A stretch of DNA of 8,005 bases. It comes from Verrucomicrobiales bacterium. GTDB lineage: Bacteria > Verrucomicrobiota > Verrucomicrobiia > Limisphaerales > UBA1100. Shown one piece after another: positions 1 to 6,784 of the stretch; position 1 is the first letter of the stretch; the number at the start of each line of letters is the position of its first letter. The stretch covers positions 1 through 8,005 of the forward strand of contig PBPF01000054.1 of assembly GCA_002724615.1 (NCBI GenBank), in the 5' to 3' direction. The notes under the pieces were generated by a model, which worked only from the letters and a program-made list of their open reading frames with translations, ran no database searches and was not told the origin of the DNA. The position numbers and the translations under genes are program-made.

Positions 1-618
1 GCCCTTCGCCTGCATCGCCTGCCGATGAAAGCCCGTGGCCAGCCGCTGTTCCGGCGTGGCGTTGGGCAACAGGTCGCCGGCCAGTTGCTCGATGGAAAAG
101 CGGTCGTACGGCAGATTGTCGTTGAAGGCGCGAATCACCCAATCGCGATACGGCCAAACATTGCGCGTGCGATCGGCCGCATAACCGGAGGTGTCGGCAA
201 GCCTCGCAAGATCGAGCCATCCCTGCGTCATGCGCTCCCCGTAATGCGGCGAAGCCATCAGCCGCTTTACCACTTTCGCATAGGCTTCCGGCGAATCATC
301 CCGCTCAAACGCCGCCAACTCCGCCAGTGTCGGCGGCACTCCAATCAGACCCAAACTCAACCGCCGCAGCAATGTCCCCTTCTTCGCCGCCTCCGCCGGT
401 CGCACCCCTGCCGCTTCCATCCGCGCCAACACAAACCGGTCGATGGAGTTGCGAACCCAAGTCGCATCCTTGATCGCGGGGAGCGCGGGTTTTTTGACAG
501 GTTGGAACGCCCAGTGCTTTTCAGCTGCTTTGGCACAGACGGCCAAAAGAAAAATATAGATGCCGCAACGCACACAAAACCCTGTACGCAAATGTGGTAA
601 AAAGCACGGTATTTTCAT
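1..618 (-). CDS. Secreted DUF1549 (PSCyt2) domain protein, 3' end outside window
   Basis: The first 206 codons of a gene that continues past the left edge. I read it in the frame starting at ATG 618-616, and it stays open to base 1. The start MKIPCFLPHLRTGFCVRCG leads into a hydrophobic stretch (about residues 19-31, GIYIFLLAVCAKA) that looks like a signal peptide, so the protein is probably exported. From about residue 35 come hallmarks of DUF1549/PSCyt2: HWAFQPVKKP, WVRNSIDRFVLARME (54-68), a GVPPTLAELAAF turn (93-104), ASPHYGERM (122-130), WLDLARLADTSGY (134-146), WPYRDWVIRAFN (155-166) and EQLAGDLLPNATPEQRLATG (177-196). In this family a C-terminal DUF1553 (PSD1) domain usually follows; it would lie outside the window. 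Many relatives carry an N-terminal cytochrome-like PSCyt1 domain with CxxCH. That is absent here, because the DUF1549 block begins right after the signal peptide. The biochemical role is not established; these genes often sit beside DUF1501 or sulfatase genes. No Shine-Dalgarno sequence precedes the start. Confidence 0.88.
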   Translation of the reverse strand, partial: MKIPCFLPHLRTGFCVRCGIYIFLLAVCAKAAEKHWAFQPVKKPALPAIKDATWVRNSIDRFVLARMEAAGVRPAEAAKKGTLLRRLSLGLIGVPPTLAELAAFERDDSPEAYAKVVKRLMASPHYGERMTQGWLDLARLADTSGYAADRTRNVWPYRDWVIRAFNDNLPYDRFSIEQLAGDLLPNATPEQRLATGFHRQAMQAKG

Positions 619-736
619 CACGGAGACACAACGAGCGATTTGTTCAGCAACGGACACAATTCTCCCAAGACCATGAACGATAACGCTGGGCAAAATCTGC
701 TTGCGGGGGGCTTGGAGGATGGCCATCTTCCGAGCC
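619..736. promoter_or_regulatory. Divergent intergenic region between the DUF1549 and Dabb genes
   Basis: This 118-nt gap lies between two genes reading away from each other, so both promoters are expected here. I could not pick convincing -35/-10 pairs on either strand. A GGAGG at 714-718 touches an ATG at 719 and is too far from ATG 737 to be a standard ribosome binding site for it. Support comes from gene arrangement only. Confidence 0.3.
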
Positions 737-1039
737 ATGTTTTCTCATGTGGTAATTTTTTGGACGAAGTCGGATCGACCGGAGGCAGTTGAAGAACTAT
801 TGGCAGGGGCGGAGAAGTACCTAAGGCCGTGCCCCGGGGTGCTGCATTATCATTGCGGACAGATGGTGGGGAGCCACCGGGACGTTGTGGACCAGAGTTA
901 TCAGGTTGCACTGAACTTAGTGTTCGAGGATAAGGCGGCGCAGGATACTTATCAGGAGCATCCTTTGCACGTGGAGTTTGTGGAAAAGGTTTTCAAGCCG
1001 AATTGCGAGCGAGTTTTGGTGTACGATTTCGCGGATTGA
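737..1039 (+). CDS. Dabb (stress-responsive A/B barrel) domain protein
   Basis: A 100-residue protein that matches the dimeric alpha+beta barrel (Dabb, Pfam Dabb) family in length and pattern. It has an N-terminal strand MFSHVVIFWTK (1-11), a helix with a charged face (about 14-30), PGVLHYHCGQ (33-42), a strand SYQVALNLVFED (54-65), the typical YQEHPLHVEFVEKVF segment (72-86) and a C-terminal strand RVLVYDFAD. The family forms small cytoplasmic dimers. Members include plant stress proteins and bacterial proteins of mostly unknown substrate, so the specific function is open. I chose ATG 737 because the family begins with this M-x-x-H-V-V strand. TTG 701 and ATG 719 are in frame and would add 12 or 6 residues. 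ATG 719 directly abuts GGAGG with no spacer, which argues against it. The gene stands alone, with the tRNA 51 nt downstream. Confidence 0.85.
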   Translation: MFSHVVIFWTKSDRPEAVEELLAGAEKYLRPCPGVLHYHCGQMVGSHRDVVDQSYQVALNLVFEDKAAQDTYQEHPLHVEFVEKVFKPNCERVLVYDFAD

Positions 1040-1046
1040 AATCGGC

Positions 1047-1075
1047 TTGCCATCAGGCGGGGGCGAAGGCAATAT
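1047..1075 (+). promoter_or_regulatory. Candidate sigma-70-type promoter for tRNA-Gly
   Basis: TTGCCA at 1047-1052 matches TTGACA in five of six positions. After a 17-nt spacer, CAATAT at 1070-1075 keeps the most important A2 and T6 of a -10 box (three of six matches). Transcription would start around 1082, about nine bases before the mature tRNA 5' end, which suits a tRNA gene. The -10 match is weak, so this is a candidate only. Confidence 0.35.
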
Positions 1076-1090
1076 CGGGTTTCCACGGAC

Positions 1091-1166
1091 GCGAGTGTAG
1101 CTCAGTTGGTAGAGCATCTGCTTGCCATGCAGAAGGTCGTGAGTTCGAACCTCATCACTCGCTCCA
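1091..1166 (+). tRNA. trnG: tRNA-Gly (anticodon GCC), CCA encoded
   Basis: A 76-nt full cloverleaf. The acceptor stem GCGAGTG (1091-1097) pairs perfectly with CACTCGC (1156-1162). The D arm is GCTC-AGTTGGTA-GAGC. The anticodon stem TCTGC/GCAGA encloses the loop TTGCCAT, giving anticodon GCC, which reads GGC and GGU glycine codons. The variable loop AGGTC is short. The T arm GTGAG-TTCGAAC-CTCAT contains one G-U pair. The discriminator base is T73, as usual in bacterial tRNA-Gly, and CCA is encoded at 1164-1166. A run of seven T follows at once (1167-1173) and may help end transcription, although the VanZ-like gene begins right behind it. Confidence 0.97.
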
Positions 1167-1192
1167 TTTTTTTGCCCTTGTCTGATTCCCGC

Positions 1193-1537
1193 TTGAAATT
1201 ATTCCGTTGTGCGCTGGCGTTGGCAACGTGCGTTTTCCTCACGCTAGCATTGCGTCCGGGGATGTCGCAACCGGTGGATTCTCTGCCACACATGGACAAG
1301 CTGGAGCATTTCGGGGCATTTGTGTTATTTGCTTTTCTGGCACAAGGAGCGTTCCCGAAACTACCCACGTGGGTGAAGATAGGTGTGCTGGCAGCGATTG
1401 GACTAGGGGTGGAACTGGGGCAGATGGCGGTGCCGCACCGGCATTTCAGCGTGGGGGATCTGCTGGCAAATTGCGCGGGAATTGGGGTGTTTTTCGCAGC
1501 GCGAGGCTGGCGGAAGCAAATCAGCGGGGAGAAGTAA
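1193..1537 (+). CDS. VanZ-like family membrane protein
   Basis: A small integral membrane protein of 114 residues from TTG 1193. Hydrophobic segments lie at about 5-20, 40-54, 61-77 and 89-104. The VanZ-like signature is clear: HMDKLEHFGAFVLFAFL (33-49), then VELGQMAVPHRHFSVGDLLA (73-92) followed by N93 and the glycine-rich last helix, equivalent to the family pattern E-x-x-Q-x-x-x-x-x-R-x-x-x-x-x-D-x-x-x-N. VanZ of the enterococcal vancomycin cluster gives low-level teicoplanin resistance. Most family members in other bacteria are of unknown role, so resistance should not be inferred. The start is uncertain: no ATG lies between the tRNA and the first membrane helix, leaving TTG 1193, 1178 or 1172. 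The next ATG (1262) would remove the first helix, and the upstream in-frame ATG (1106) lies inside the tRNA. The last 17 nt overlap the end of the convergent gene. Confidence 0.82.
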   Translation: MKLFRCALALATCVFLTLALRPGMSQPVDSLPHMDKLEHFGAFVLFAFLAQGAFPKLPTWVKIGVLAAIGLGVELGQMAVPHRHFSVGDLLANCAGIGVFFAARGWRKQISGEK

Positions 1538-2399
1538 GTTTCTGGACTGCTTTGTCTAGGTGTTGACGGGCGTACTTTGCCGGGTCGAGTTTTGGCAGGA
1601 TTTTGTTCTGGGCGCGGACGGGGCCGATGGCATTAGGGCGGTAGGTTTTTCCGGGCAACTTTAAATTCAGGCGGACGCGCTTGTCGCCGGGTTTGCCGAA
1701 GCTGAGGGTCATGAGGTTGTCCTTGTGCCGGAGCGTGCCGCCGAGTTGTTTGATATAGGGGGCAGCGGGTTCGTCGCCATCGTGGAAGGATTCCTGAAAT
1801 TCCTTGGCAGACATGGGAATCTCGAGCCGCAGTTGGTTGCCTTGGACGGTGAGAAAATCGTGGCCGACCTTGGCGCGAGCATGAGCGAGCCTGAGAGTCG
1901 GCTCATCGAAGTCCTCATCCACCCGGCCGTCGAGAATAAAGGCTCGCGCGAGCCGATTGCCCTCGTCAAGCAACCGGCGAAAATCTCGGATAGTGACACG
2001 CTGAATGCCGCAGAGGCGACCTTCGGTGTCTTTATCGAAAGGACCGTTTTCCACCTTCACACGGTCTTGCAGTCGGCGCAACCAGGTCTGCAGGCGTTTC
2101 TCGTGGGGGTCATCAGTTTCCTTTTCAATGGCCTTGCGGACGGTTTCTGCATCGTACTCAAAAATCCAATTGCTGAAGAAAAAAGTGCGCTGACCCCGCA
2201 GCACGGAGCCGAGTTGTTTAAGTTCCTTCTCAGTCAGGATGTGTGCGTCGTCCGCGCCGTGGATGCCGCGATAATCCTGGACGATGAGAAAAGTGTCGGA
2301 CTTGGCGTGATATTGGTAGGTGACGGTTTGCTCAGCGAAATCGAGACATGCGGCGCCCAGAAGAAGTGGCAGAAGGATGAGGGCTTTCTTCATGGGCAT
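1521..2399 (-). CDS. Uncharacterised exported protein, possibly a lipoprotein
   Basis: A 292-residue protein I do not recognise. The N-terminus MPMKKALILLPLLLGAACLD has a Lys pair, a hydrophobic core and a Cys at residue 18, so it is exported and may be lipid-anchored. The lipobox (GAAC, with Leu at -4) is imperfect, so cleavage by signal peptidase I is also possible. The mature part is hydrophilic and charged with no further membrane segment. It has an N-terminal portion of probable strands (VTYQYHAKSDTFLIVQDYRG), a Lys/Arg/Glu-rich helical middle (about 85-115 and 130-155) and a mixed C-terminal half ending in basic residues. I see no heme, metal or catalytic motif. Codon third positions are GC-rich, as expected of a true gene, which favours this frame over the long antisense frame. 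The start could be ATG 2399, ATG 2393 (which begins at MKK) or TTG 2402; none has a Shine-Dalgarno sequence. It is divergent from ugd and convergent with the VanZ-like gene. Confidence 0.75.
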   Translation of the reverse strand: MPMKKALILLPLLLGAACLDFAEQTVTYQYHAKSDTFLIVQDYRGIHGADDAHILTEKELKQLGSVLRGQRTFFFSNWIFEYDAETVRKAIEKETDDPHEKRLQTWLRRLQDRVKVENGPFDKDTEGRLCGIQRVTIRDFRRLLDEGNRLARAFILDGRVDEDFDEPTLRLAHARAKVGHDFLTVQGNQLRLEIPMSAKEFQESFHDGDEPAAPYIKQLGGTLRHKDNLMTLSFGKPGDKRVRLNLKLPGKTYRPNAIGPVRAQNKILPKLDPAKYARQHLDKAVQKLTSPR

Positions 2400-2478
2400 C
2401 AACGTAGTAGCGAGATGGCGCGGGGTACAGCGGAAACTTGCGAGGGTTGCGCACGCACGTTAGCCTCCGACACTTTTT
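2400..2478. promoter_or_regulatory. Divergent intergenic region between the exported-protein gene and ugd
   Basis: About 79 nt separate two genes transcribed away from each other, so promoters for both are expected here and may overlap. I found no strong -35/-10 pair and no clear operator palindrome. ATG 2479 of ugd is preceded by CACTTTTT, with no ribosome binding site. Support is from gene arrangement only. Confidence 0.3.
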
Positions 2479-3807
2479 ATGAAGGTGGCGATTCATGGGT
2501 GCGGATACGTAGGGCTGGTGACGGGAGCGTGCCTGGCAGACGTGGGGAACACGGTGACGGCGGTGGATGTGGATGCGGAGCGCGTGACACGGCTAAACGC
2601 TGGAGAAACTCCGATCTATGAACCGGGTCTGGAGGCACTGTTGCGCGCAAATCTGGATGCAGGACGGTTGCGATTTACTATCGACCCGGAGGAGGCGGTG
2701 GCAGCAGCTGAGACTCAATTCATCTGCGTAGGCACGCCGCCAAGGGAGGATGGGGCGGCGGATTTAAAATACGTAATCAAGGTAGCTGATGTTATTGGTC
2801 GGCACATGGAGGATTACCGGCTAGTGGTCACGAAGTCGACTGTACCGGTGGGCACGGCTGACGCAGTAGCAGGGGCGATGAAGAAGGCGCTAGATGGTCG
2901 GCAAGTAGCGTACGACGTGGCGTCGAACCCTGAATTTTTAAAGGAGGGCGACGCCGTAAACGACTTTATGAAGCCGGATCGCATTGTGGTGGGCACAAAT
3001 AGCACGCGGGCGGAGGGGATTTTGCGTGAGTTGTATGCGCCCTTCAACCGTAACCACGATCGCGTACTGGTAATGGATGTGCGATCAGCGGAACTTACGA
3101 AGTATGCAGCCAACGCAATGCTGGCGACGCGAATCAGTTTCATGAATGAGATGGCAGGAATCGCCGAACGTGTGGGGGCGAACATTGAGAATGTCCGGCA
3201 AGGCATCGGCAGCGATCCTCGAATCGGCTGGTCCTTCATTTACCCGGGGTGCGGCTATGGTGGCTCGTGTTTCCCAAAGGACGTGCGGGCAGTGGAGCAG
3301 ACTGCACGTCAGGAAGGACTGGAGCCCCAAATCCTGCGCGCGGTCGACGAAGTGAACACCAGACAAAAGGGGGTGTTGTTTGAAAAAATCGCAACGCACT
3401 TCGGCGATGACTTAAAGGGGCGAACGATTGCGGTATGGGGCCTGTCGTTTAAACCAAATACGGACGACATGCGGGAAGCCCCAAGCCGGGTGTTGATTGA
3501 CTCACTGCTGAAAGCGGGGGCGTTGGTGCGAGCGCATGATCCGGAAGCAATTCGGGTAGCCGAGGGGATTTTCGATGGCGAGAAGAACGTGACACTGTTG
3601 GAAGATCCAATGGAAGCAGCAAAGGGTGCGGACGCGCTCGTGATCGTGACGGAATGGAAGGCTTACCGTAGCCCGGACTGGGTTCGACTGCGAAAGTGCT
3701 TAAACGAGCCGGTGGTGGTGGACGGCCGCAACCTGTTCGAGCCGGAGACGGTGCGGGAGGCGGGGCTGGTTTATTACTCGATTGGCCGCGCGCCGGTACG
3801 GCCCTAG
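2479..3807 (+). CDS. ugd: UDP-glucose 6-dehydrogenase
   Basis: A complete 442-residue cytoplasmic enzyme of the usual bacterial length. It oxidises UDP-glucose to UDP-glucuronate in two NAD+-dependent steps, supplying a precursor for acidic surface polysaccharides. The N-terminal Rossmann fold begins at once with the nucleotide-binding loop in [18 protein letters not shown] (3-20) and an acidic strand end AVDVD (28-32). Further family landmarks are [11 protein letters not shown] (45-55), FICVGTPP (81-88), the TKSTVPVGT loop (118-126), [13 protein letters not shown] (148-160) and [13 protein letters not shown] (203-215, with the conserved Lys207 and Asn211). The catalytic motif [12 protein letters not shown] (257-268) carries Cys264 and Asp268. 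The C-terminal domain contains [18 protein letters not shown] (319-336) and VDGRNLFEP (414-422). The start is fixed by the Rossmann strand, and no Shine-Dalgarno is visible. The C-terminus shares the CTAG stop overlap with nuoN. No other polysaccharide gene lies in the window, so which polymer it serves is unknown. Confidence 0.97.
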   Translation: MKVAIHGCGYVGLVTGACLADVGNTVTAVDVDAERVTRLNAGETPIYEPGLEALLRANLDAGRLRFTIDPEEAVAAAETQFICVGTPPREDGAADLKYVIKVADVIGRHMEDYRLVVTKSTVPVGTADAVAGAMKKALDGRQVAYDVASNPEFLKEGDAVNDFMKPDRIVVGTNSTRAEGILRELYAPFNRNHDRVLVMDVRSAELTKYAANAMLATRISFMNEMAGIAERVGANIENVRQGIGSDPRIGWSFIYPGCGYGGSCFPKDVRAVEQTARQEGLEPQILRAVDEVNTRQKGVLFEKIATHFGDDLKGRTIAVWGLSFKPNTDDMREAPSRVLIDSLLKAGALVRAHDPEAIRVAEGIFDGEKNVTLLEDPMEAAKGADALVIVTEWKAYRSPDWVRLRKCLNEPVVVDGRNLFEPETVREAGLVYYSIGRAPVRP

Positions 3808-5282
3808 CCCATCGACCGGAAGATGTCGATGAAGGGCTGTGGGTAAACGCCCATTATGACGATCAGCATGGCGAGCACGGCCAAGGCGGCGGTGGCACTG
3901 GCGGCGTTGGCAGGCCGCTCGAGAGGCGCGCCAGCGGGCTCGAACACCAGAAAAGGTTTCAAGATTTTCAGGTAGTAATATAGGGAGACCACGCTCATCA
4001 CGAGTGCCAGACCCACCAGCCAGTACCAGCCCTCTGACCAGCCAGCTACGTCAGGTTGGCTACCGATGGCGGCGTAGAACAAGTAGAATTTTCCTACAAA
4101 CCCGGCGAGTGGCGGGATACTGGCCATAGAAAGGACGAAGACGAAAAACAGGCCTGAAAGGATGGGCATGGTTTTCCAACAACCGCGAAAGTCGTCAATC
4201 TCGGCGTCGCGATCCAGTCGGTCTGCCAACAGCGAGACGATGCCGAACGCGCCGATGCTAGCGAGCGAGTAGACGAGCGCAAAGAATAGAACCGACGCGC
4301 GCCCGACAGGTGTGAAAGCCACCAGCCCGACAAGTAGGTAACCCGCGTTAGCCACGGCGCTGTAGGCGAGAAGCCGCTTGAGGTTGGTCTGACGCAGTGC
4401 GGCGAGGTTGCCCCAGACCATGCTCAGGACCGCCAATGCGGCAAGCGCAGTGCCGAGCGCGATGCGAGGCGCAGGATTGTCTCCAAACGCGGGTGCGAGC
4501 AGATTGATTAGCAGGACAACCGCCGCAATTTTTGAGCCGCTGGCCACCCAAGCAGCGGCGGGTGTGGGGGCGTTCTGGTAGACGTCCGGTGCCCAGAAAT
4601 GGAAGGGCGCAAGGGCGATCTTGAAGCCGATGCCGATGAGGATAAACACGTATGCCAACACGATTAGCGGGGGCAATTCTGACTGGGCTGCGACATACTG
4701 CGTGATGCGAACCAACTCGAGTGTCCCCGTGGCACCATAAAGGTAGCTGAGACCAAAGAGCAGGAACGCCGCTGATACACCGCCAAACGCGAGATATTTT
4801 AACGCCGCCTCCGCCGAAGCCCGCCGATGTTGCCACAGGGCGGTCATGGCATAGAGGCTCAGGCTGGTCAGTTCCAGCGCCACGAATGCGGAGAGCAGGT
4901 TACCGCCTGTAATAACCAGCCCCATGCCCAACGTACTCAGAAGCAGCAGCGCATAAAACTCGCTAACGTGCCGGCAAATGTTCACACGCGCGCACAACTC
5001 CACCACCACCGCCGCCAACACAAATACCAGCGCCTTGAGCGTAATGCTGGTCTGCGTGTAGATCAACTGGCCTTCACCGACGTTTATCCCGGCAAAGTCT
5101 ACTTGGGCCATTGCACCCAACCCGAGCAGCAGGCTCCATGTCGCCACGCGGGCAACCACACGGTTGCGGTCTTCGATGCCACGACCGCGCAACCAGGTGT
5201 AGTCCAAGCCCAATGCCAGAAAGATGCCCACGACCACAAAGAGGTCGGGCATCAAGGCGTATAATAACAATTCGTAGGACAT
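3804..5282 (-). CDS. nuoN: NADH-quinone oxidoreductase (complex I) subunit N
   Basis: A complete 492-residue multi-pass membrane protein, one of the antiporter-like proton-pumping subunits of respiratory complex I (ND2 homologue). About fourteen hydrophobic segments fill the length, close to the usual size of about 485. Every key charged residue of the family is present: Glu137 in [10 protein letters not shown], Lys162 in LKYLAFGG, Lys221 in [18 protein letters not shown] (219-236), Lys251 in ASGSKIAA, Lys302 in [17 protein letters not shown] and Lys399 in [10 protein letters not shown]. As I recall the E. coli numbers (133, 158, 217, 247, 395), five of these are shifted by exactly +4, a strong sign of an intact pump. 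I chose ATG 5282, one base after the stop of nuoM copy 2; the frame is open further upstream, but that part is the shadow of nuoM. The spacing indicates translational coupling. It is the last nuo gene, ending in a stop shared tail to tail with ugd. Confidence 0.97.
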   Translation of the reverse strand: MSYELLLYALMPDLFVVVGIFLALGLDYTWLRGRGIEDRNRVVARVATWSLLLGLGAMAQVDFAGINVGEGQLIYTQTSITLKALVFVLAAVVVELCARVNICRHVSEFYALLLLSTLGMGLVITGGNLLSAFVALELTSLSLYAMTALWQHRRASAEAALKYLAFGGVSAAFLLFGLSYLYGATGTLELVRITQYVAAQSELPPLIVLAYVFILIGIGFKIALAPFHFWAPDVYQNAPTPAAAWVASGSKIAAVVLLINLLAPAFGDNPAPRIALGTALAALAVLSMVWGNLAALRQTNLKRLLAYSAVANAGYLLVGLVAFTPVGRASVLFFALVYSLASIGAFGIVSLLADRLDRDAEIDDFRGCWKTMPILSGLFFVFVLSMASIPPLAGFVGKFYLFYAAIGSQPDVAGWSEGWYWLVGLALVMSVVSLYYYLKILKPFLVFEPAGAPLERPANAASATAALAVLAMLIVIMGVYPQPFIDIFRSMG

Positions 5283-5283
5283 G

Positions 5284-6783
5284 TTAACCAGGCAGACGGT
5301 TGATAATGATTTCCACGCTCGGGCCAATAACGCCGGTGAGCAGTTGCGGGAACAACCCGATGAGCAACGATGCGCCCAACAGGATAGCACAGCCGATGAT
5401 CTCAGGGGTGGTCATTGGCTTGTATGGCTTCAGCGGCGCGCCGTTGCCGTCGGGATGACGCACGCCAAAAAACGCCTCGTGGATCTTCACCAGCGTGTAG
5501 CCGAACGTGAGCAGGATGCCCAAGCCCGCGCCCACCAGCACCCAGCCCTTATGGCCCGTCAGGTAATCCGACTTCCACACGCCAATGAGCACGTACAACT
5601 CCGAGATGAACCCACTAAAGCCCGGCAGACCCATTGAGGCCAGACCCGCGATCACGAACACCCAAGCGATGCCCGGCATACGGTCGATGAGCCCGTTAAA
5701 TTCATCGAGCTTGCGCGAGCGCGTGCGCGAATAGATAACTGTGCCAACCATGGCGAAAAGTACCGCGCCAATGACGCCGTGCGAGAACATCTGGAGCACC
5801 GCACCGGTCATGCCCACCTCGTGCAGCGTGGCAATACCCAGCAGTACAAAGCCCATGTGACTGACACTGGAGTAGCCAATGACGTATTTAAAATCGTTTT
5901 GGCGCAGCGCCACCAGCGCGCCGTAGCCGATGTTAACGATGGCGACCACGGCGATGAGCGGCGCCCATACTTGTGCCCCGGCAGGCAGCAACCCCACCGC
6001 CACGCGCAGGCAGCCGTACGCACCAAGCTTCATCACCACGCCGGCCAACAACATGGAAGCCGCGGTGGGGGCGGCGACATGGCCGGTGGGTGCCCAAGTG
6101 TGGAATGGCCACATGCCTGCGAGGATTGCGAAACCCACAAAAAGTATAGGGAACACGATCGCCTGAAAACCGGGGGTGAATCGTTCACGCTCAGTAAGAT
6201 GTCCGAGATCCACCAAGCTGAAGGACTCAACGCCTGCCGCAAAATACACTGCCAGCAATCCCAACAATACCAGCGCGCTGCCTGCAAAGGAATAGAGCAC
6301 CAGTTTCATCGCCGCGAACTCCCGGCGTTCGCCGCCCCAGTTGGCGATGAGAAAATACTTGGGCACAACCGCGATCTCGTAAAACACGAACAGTAGGAAC
6401 AGATCCAGCGAGAGGAATACTCCATACACACCGCCAATGAGCGTCAGAAAGTAAGCGTAAAATTCATTGGCACGCTCCTTGAGATCCCAAGTGAACAGCA
6501 CGCCGCAGACCGCCACCAGCCCTGTCACCAGCAGCAGCGGCAGGCTAATGCCGTCGTAGCCCGTGAGAAAACTCACACCCATCTCCGGAATCCATGGAAT
6601 ATCCACCAAGTCAGCGATGCCACCCTCCGCCTCGTAGCGTTGCCAGCAGAACAGCGCGACTGCCAGACCGGCGATTGAGGTTCCCAAGGCTACCCAACGG
6701 ATTTGCCGGTGGTCTCTCGGGCGCATCAGGCCGCAAACCGCAGCGCCCGCGAAGCTAAGTAAGATGGTGAGCAGAGCGGTCAT
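5284..6783 (-). CDS. nuoM: NADH-quinone oxidoreductase subunit M, copy 2 (variant lacking the TM7 lysine)
   Basis: A complete 499-residue membrane subunit of complex I (ND4 homologue), normal in length. ATG 6783 follows the stop of the preceding nuoM copy after one base. Family landmarks are LTGYDGISLPLLL (73-85), FVFYEIAVVPKYFLIANWG (132-150) with the TM5 Glu136, WPFHTWAPTGHVAAPTAA (225-242), the TM8 Lys252 in LLAGVVMKLGAYG, NDFKYVIGYSSVSHMGFVLL (296-315) with Lys299, QMFSHGVIGAVLFAMVG (331-347) and the TM12 Glu395 in GFISELYVL. The odd point is in TM7. Classical NuoM has F-A-x-K-x-P-x-x-P-x-H-x-W, whereas this copy has FAILAGMWPFHTW, so Leu221 stands where E. coli has Lys234. The distance of 31 residues to the TM8 lysine is the same as in E. 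coli, so the alignment is firm. I recall similar 'LAG-WPFHTWAPTGH' NuoM proteins from other phyla, so this may be a stable subtype and not decay. Confidence 0.96.
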   Translation of the reverse strand: MTALLTILLSFAGAAVCGLMRPRDHRQIRWVALGTSIAGLAVALFCWQRYEAEGGIADLVDIPWIPEMGVSFLTGYDGISLPLLLVTGLVAVCGVLFTWDLKERANEFYAYFLTLIGGVYGVFLSLDLFLLFVFYEIAVVPKYFLIANWGGERREFAAMKLVLYSFAGSALVLLGLLAVYFAAGVESFSLVDLGHLTERERFTPGFQAIVFPILFVGFAILAGMWPFHTWAPTGHVAAPTAASMLLAGVVMKLGAYGCLRVAVGLLPAGAQVWAPLIAVVAIVNIGYGALVALRQNDFKYVIGYSSVSHMGFVLLGIATLHEVGMTGAVLQMFSHGVIGAVLFAMVGTVIYSRTRSRKLDEFNGLIDRMPGIAWVFVIAGLASMGLPGFSGFISELYVLIGVWKSDYLTGHKGWVLVGAGLGILLTFGYTLVKIHEAFFGVRHPDGNGAPLKPYKPMTTPEIIGCAILLGASLLIGLFPQLLTGVIGPSVEIIINRLPG

Positions 6784-6784
6784 A

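Noticed and set aside
25..600. Open frame of 191 codons on the plus strand at the left edge
   Set aside because: Antisense to the DUF1549 coding region, whose motifs are unmistakable; the translation is rich in Arg, Gln and His, as shadows of GC-rich genes are.
1091..1173. tRNA-Gly as the attachment site of an integrated element
   Set aside because: No integrase gene and no direct repeat of the tRNA 3' end was seen in the window; the genes on both sides look chromosomal.
1003..1368. Open frames crossing the tRNA on both strands
   Set aside because: They contain the tRNA-Gly sequence in translated form and overlap the real Dabb and VanZ-like genes; there is no independent support.
1725..2621. 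Long open frame on the plus strand (298 codons) across the exported-protein gene and into ugd
   Set aside because: It lies antisense to a frame with a clear signal peptide and coding-like codon use. It runs into the start of ugd in another frame and its translation shows no family pattern.
5283..5390. Upstream extension of nuoN to 5390
   Set aside because: The added 36 residues are the out-of-frame shadow of the nuoM copy 2 end. The NuoN family starts at the [13 protein letters not shown] segment (ATG 5282).
5779..6396. Plus-strand open frame of 205 codons inside nuoM copy 2
   Set aside because: His- and Gln-rich translation typical of the antisense of a membrane-protein gene; no start context or family pattern. 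The same applies to the open frames at 4827-5264, 5281-5637 and 6764-7375.
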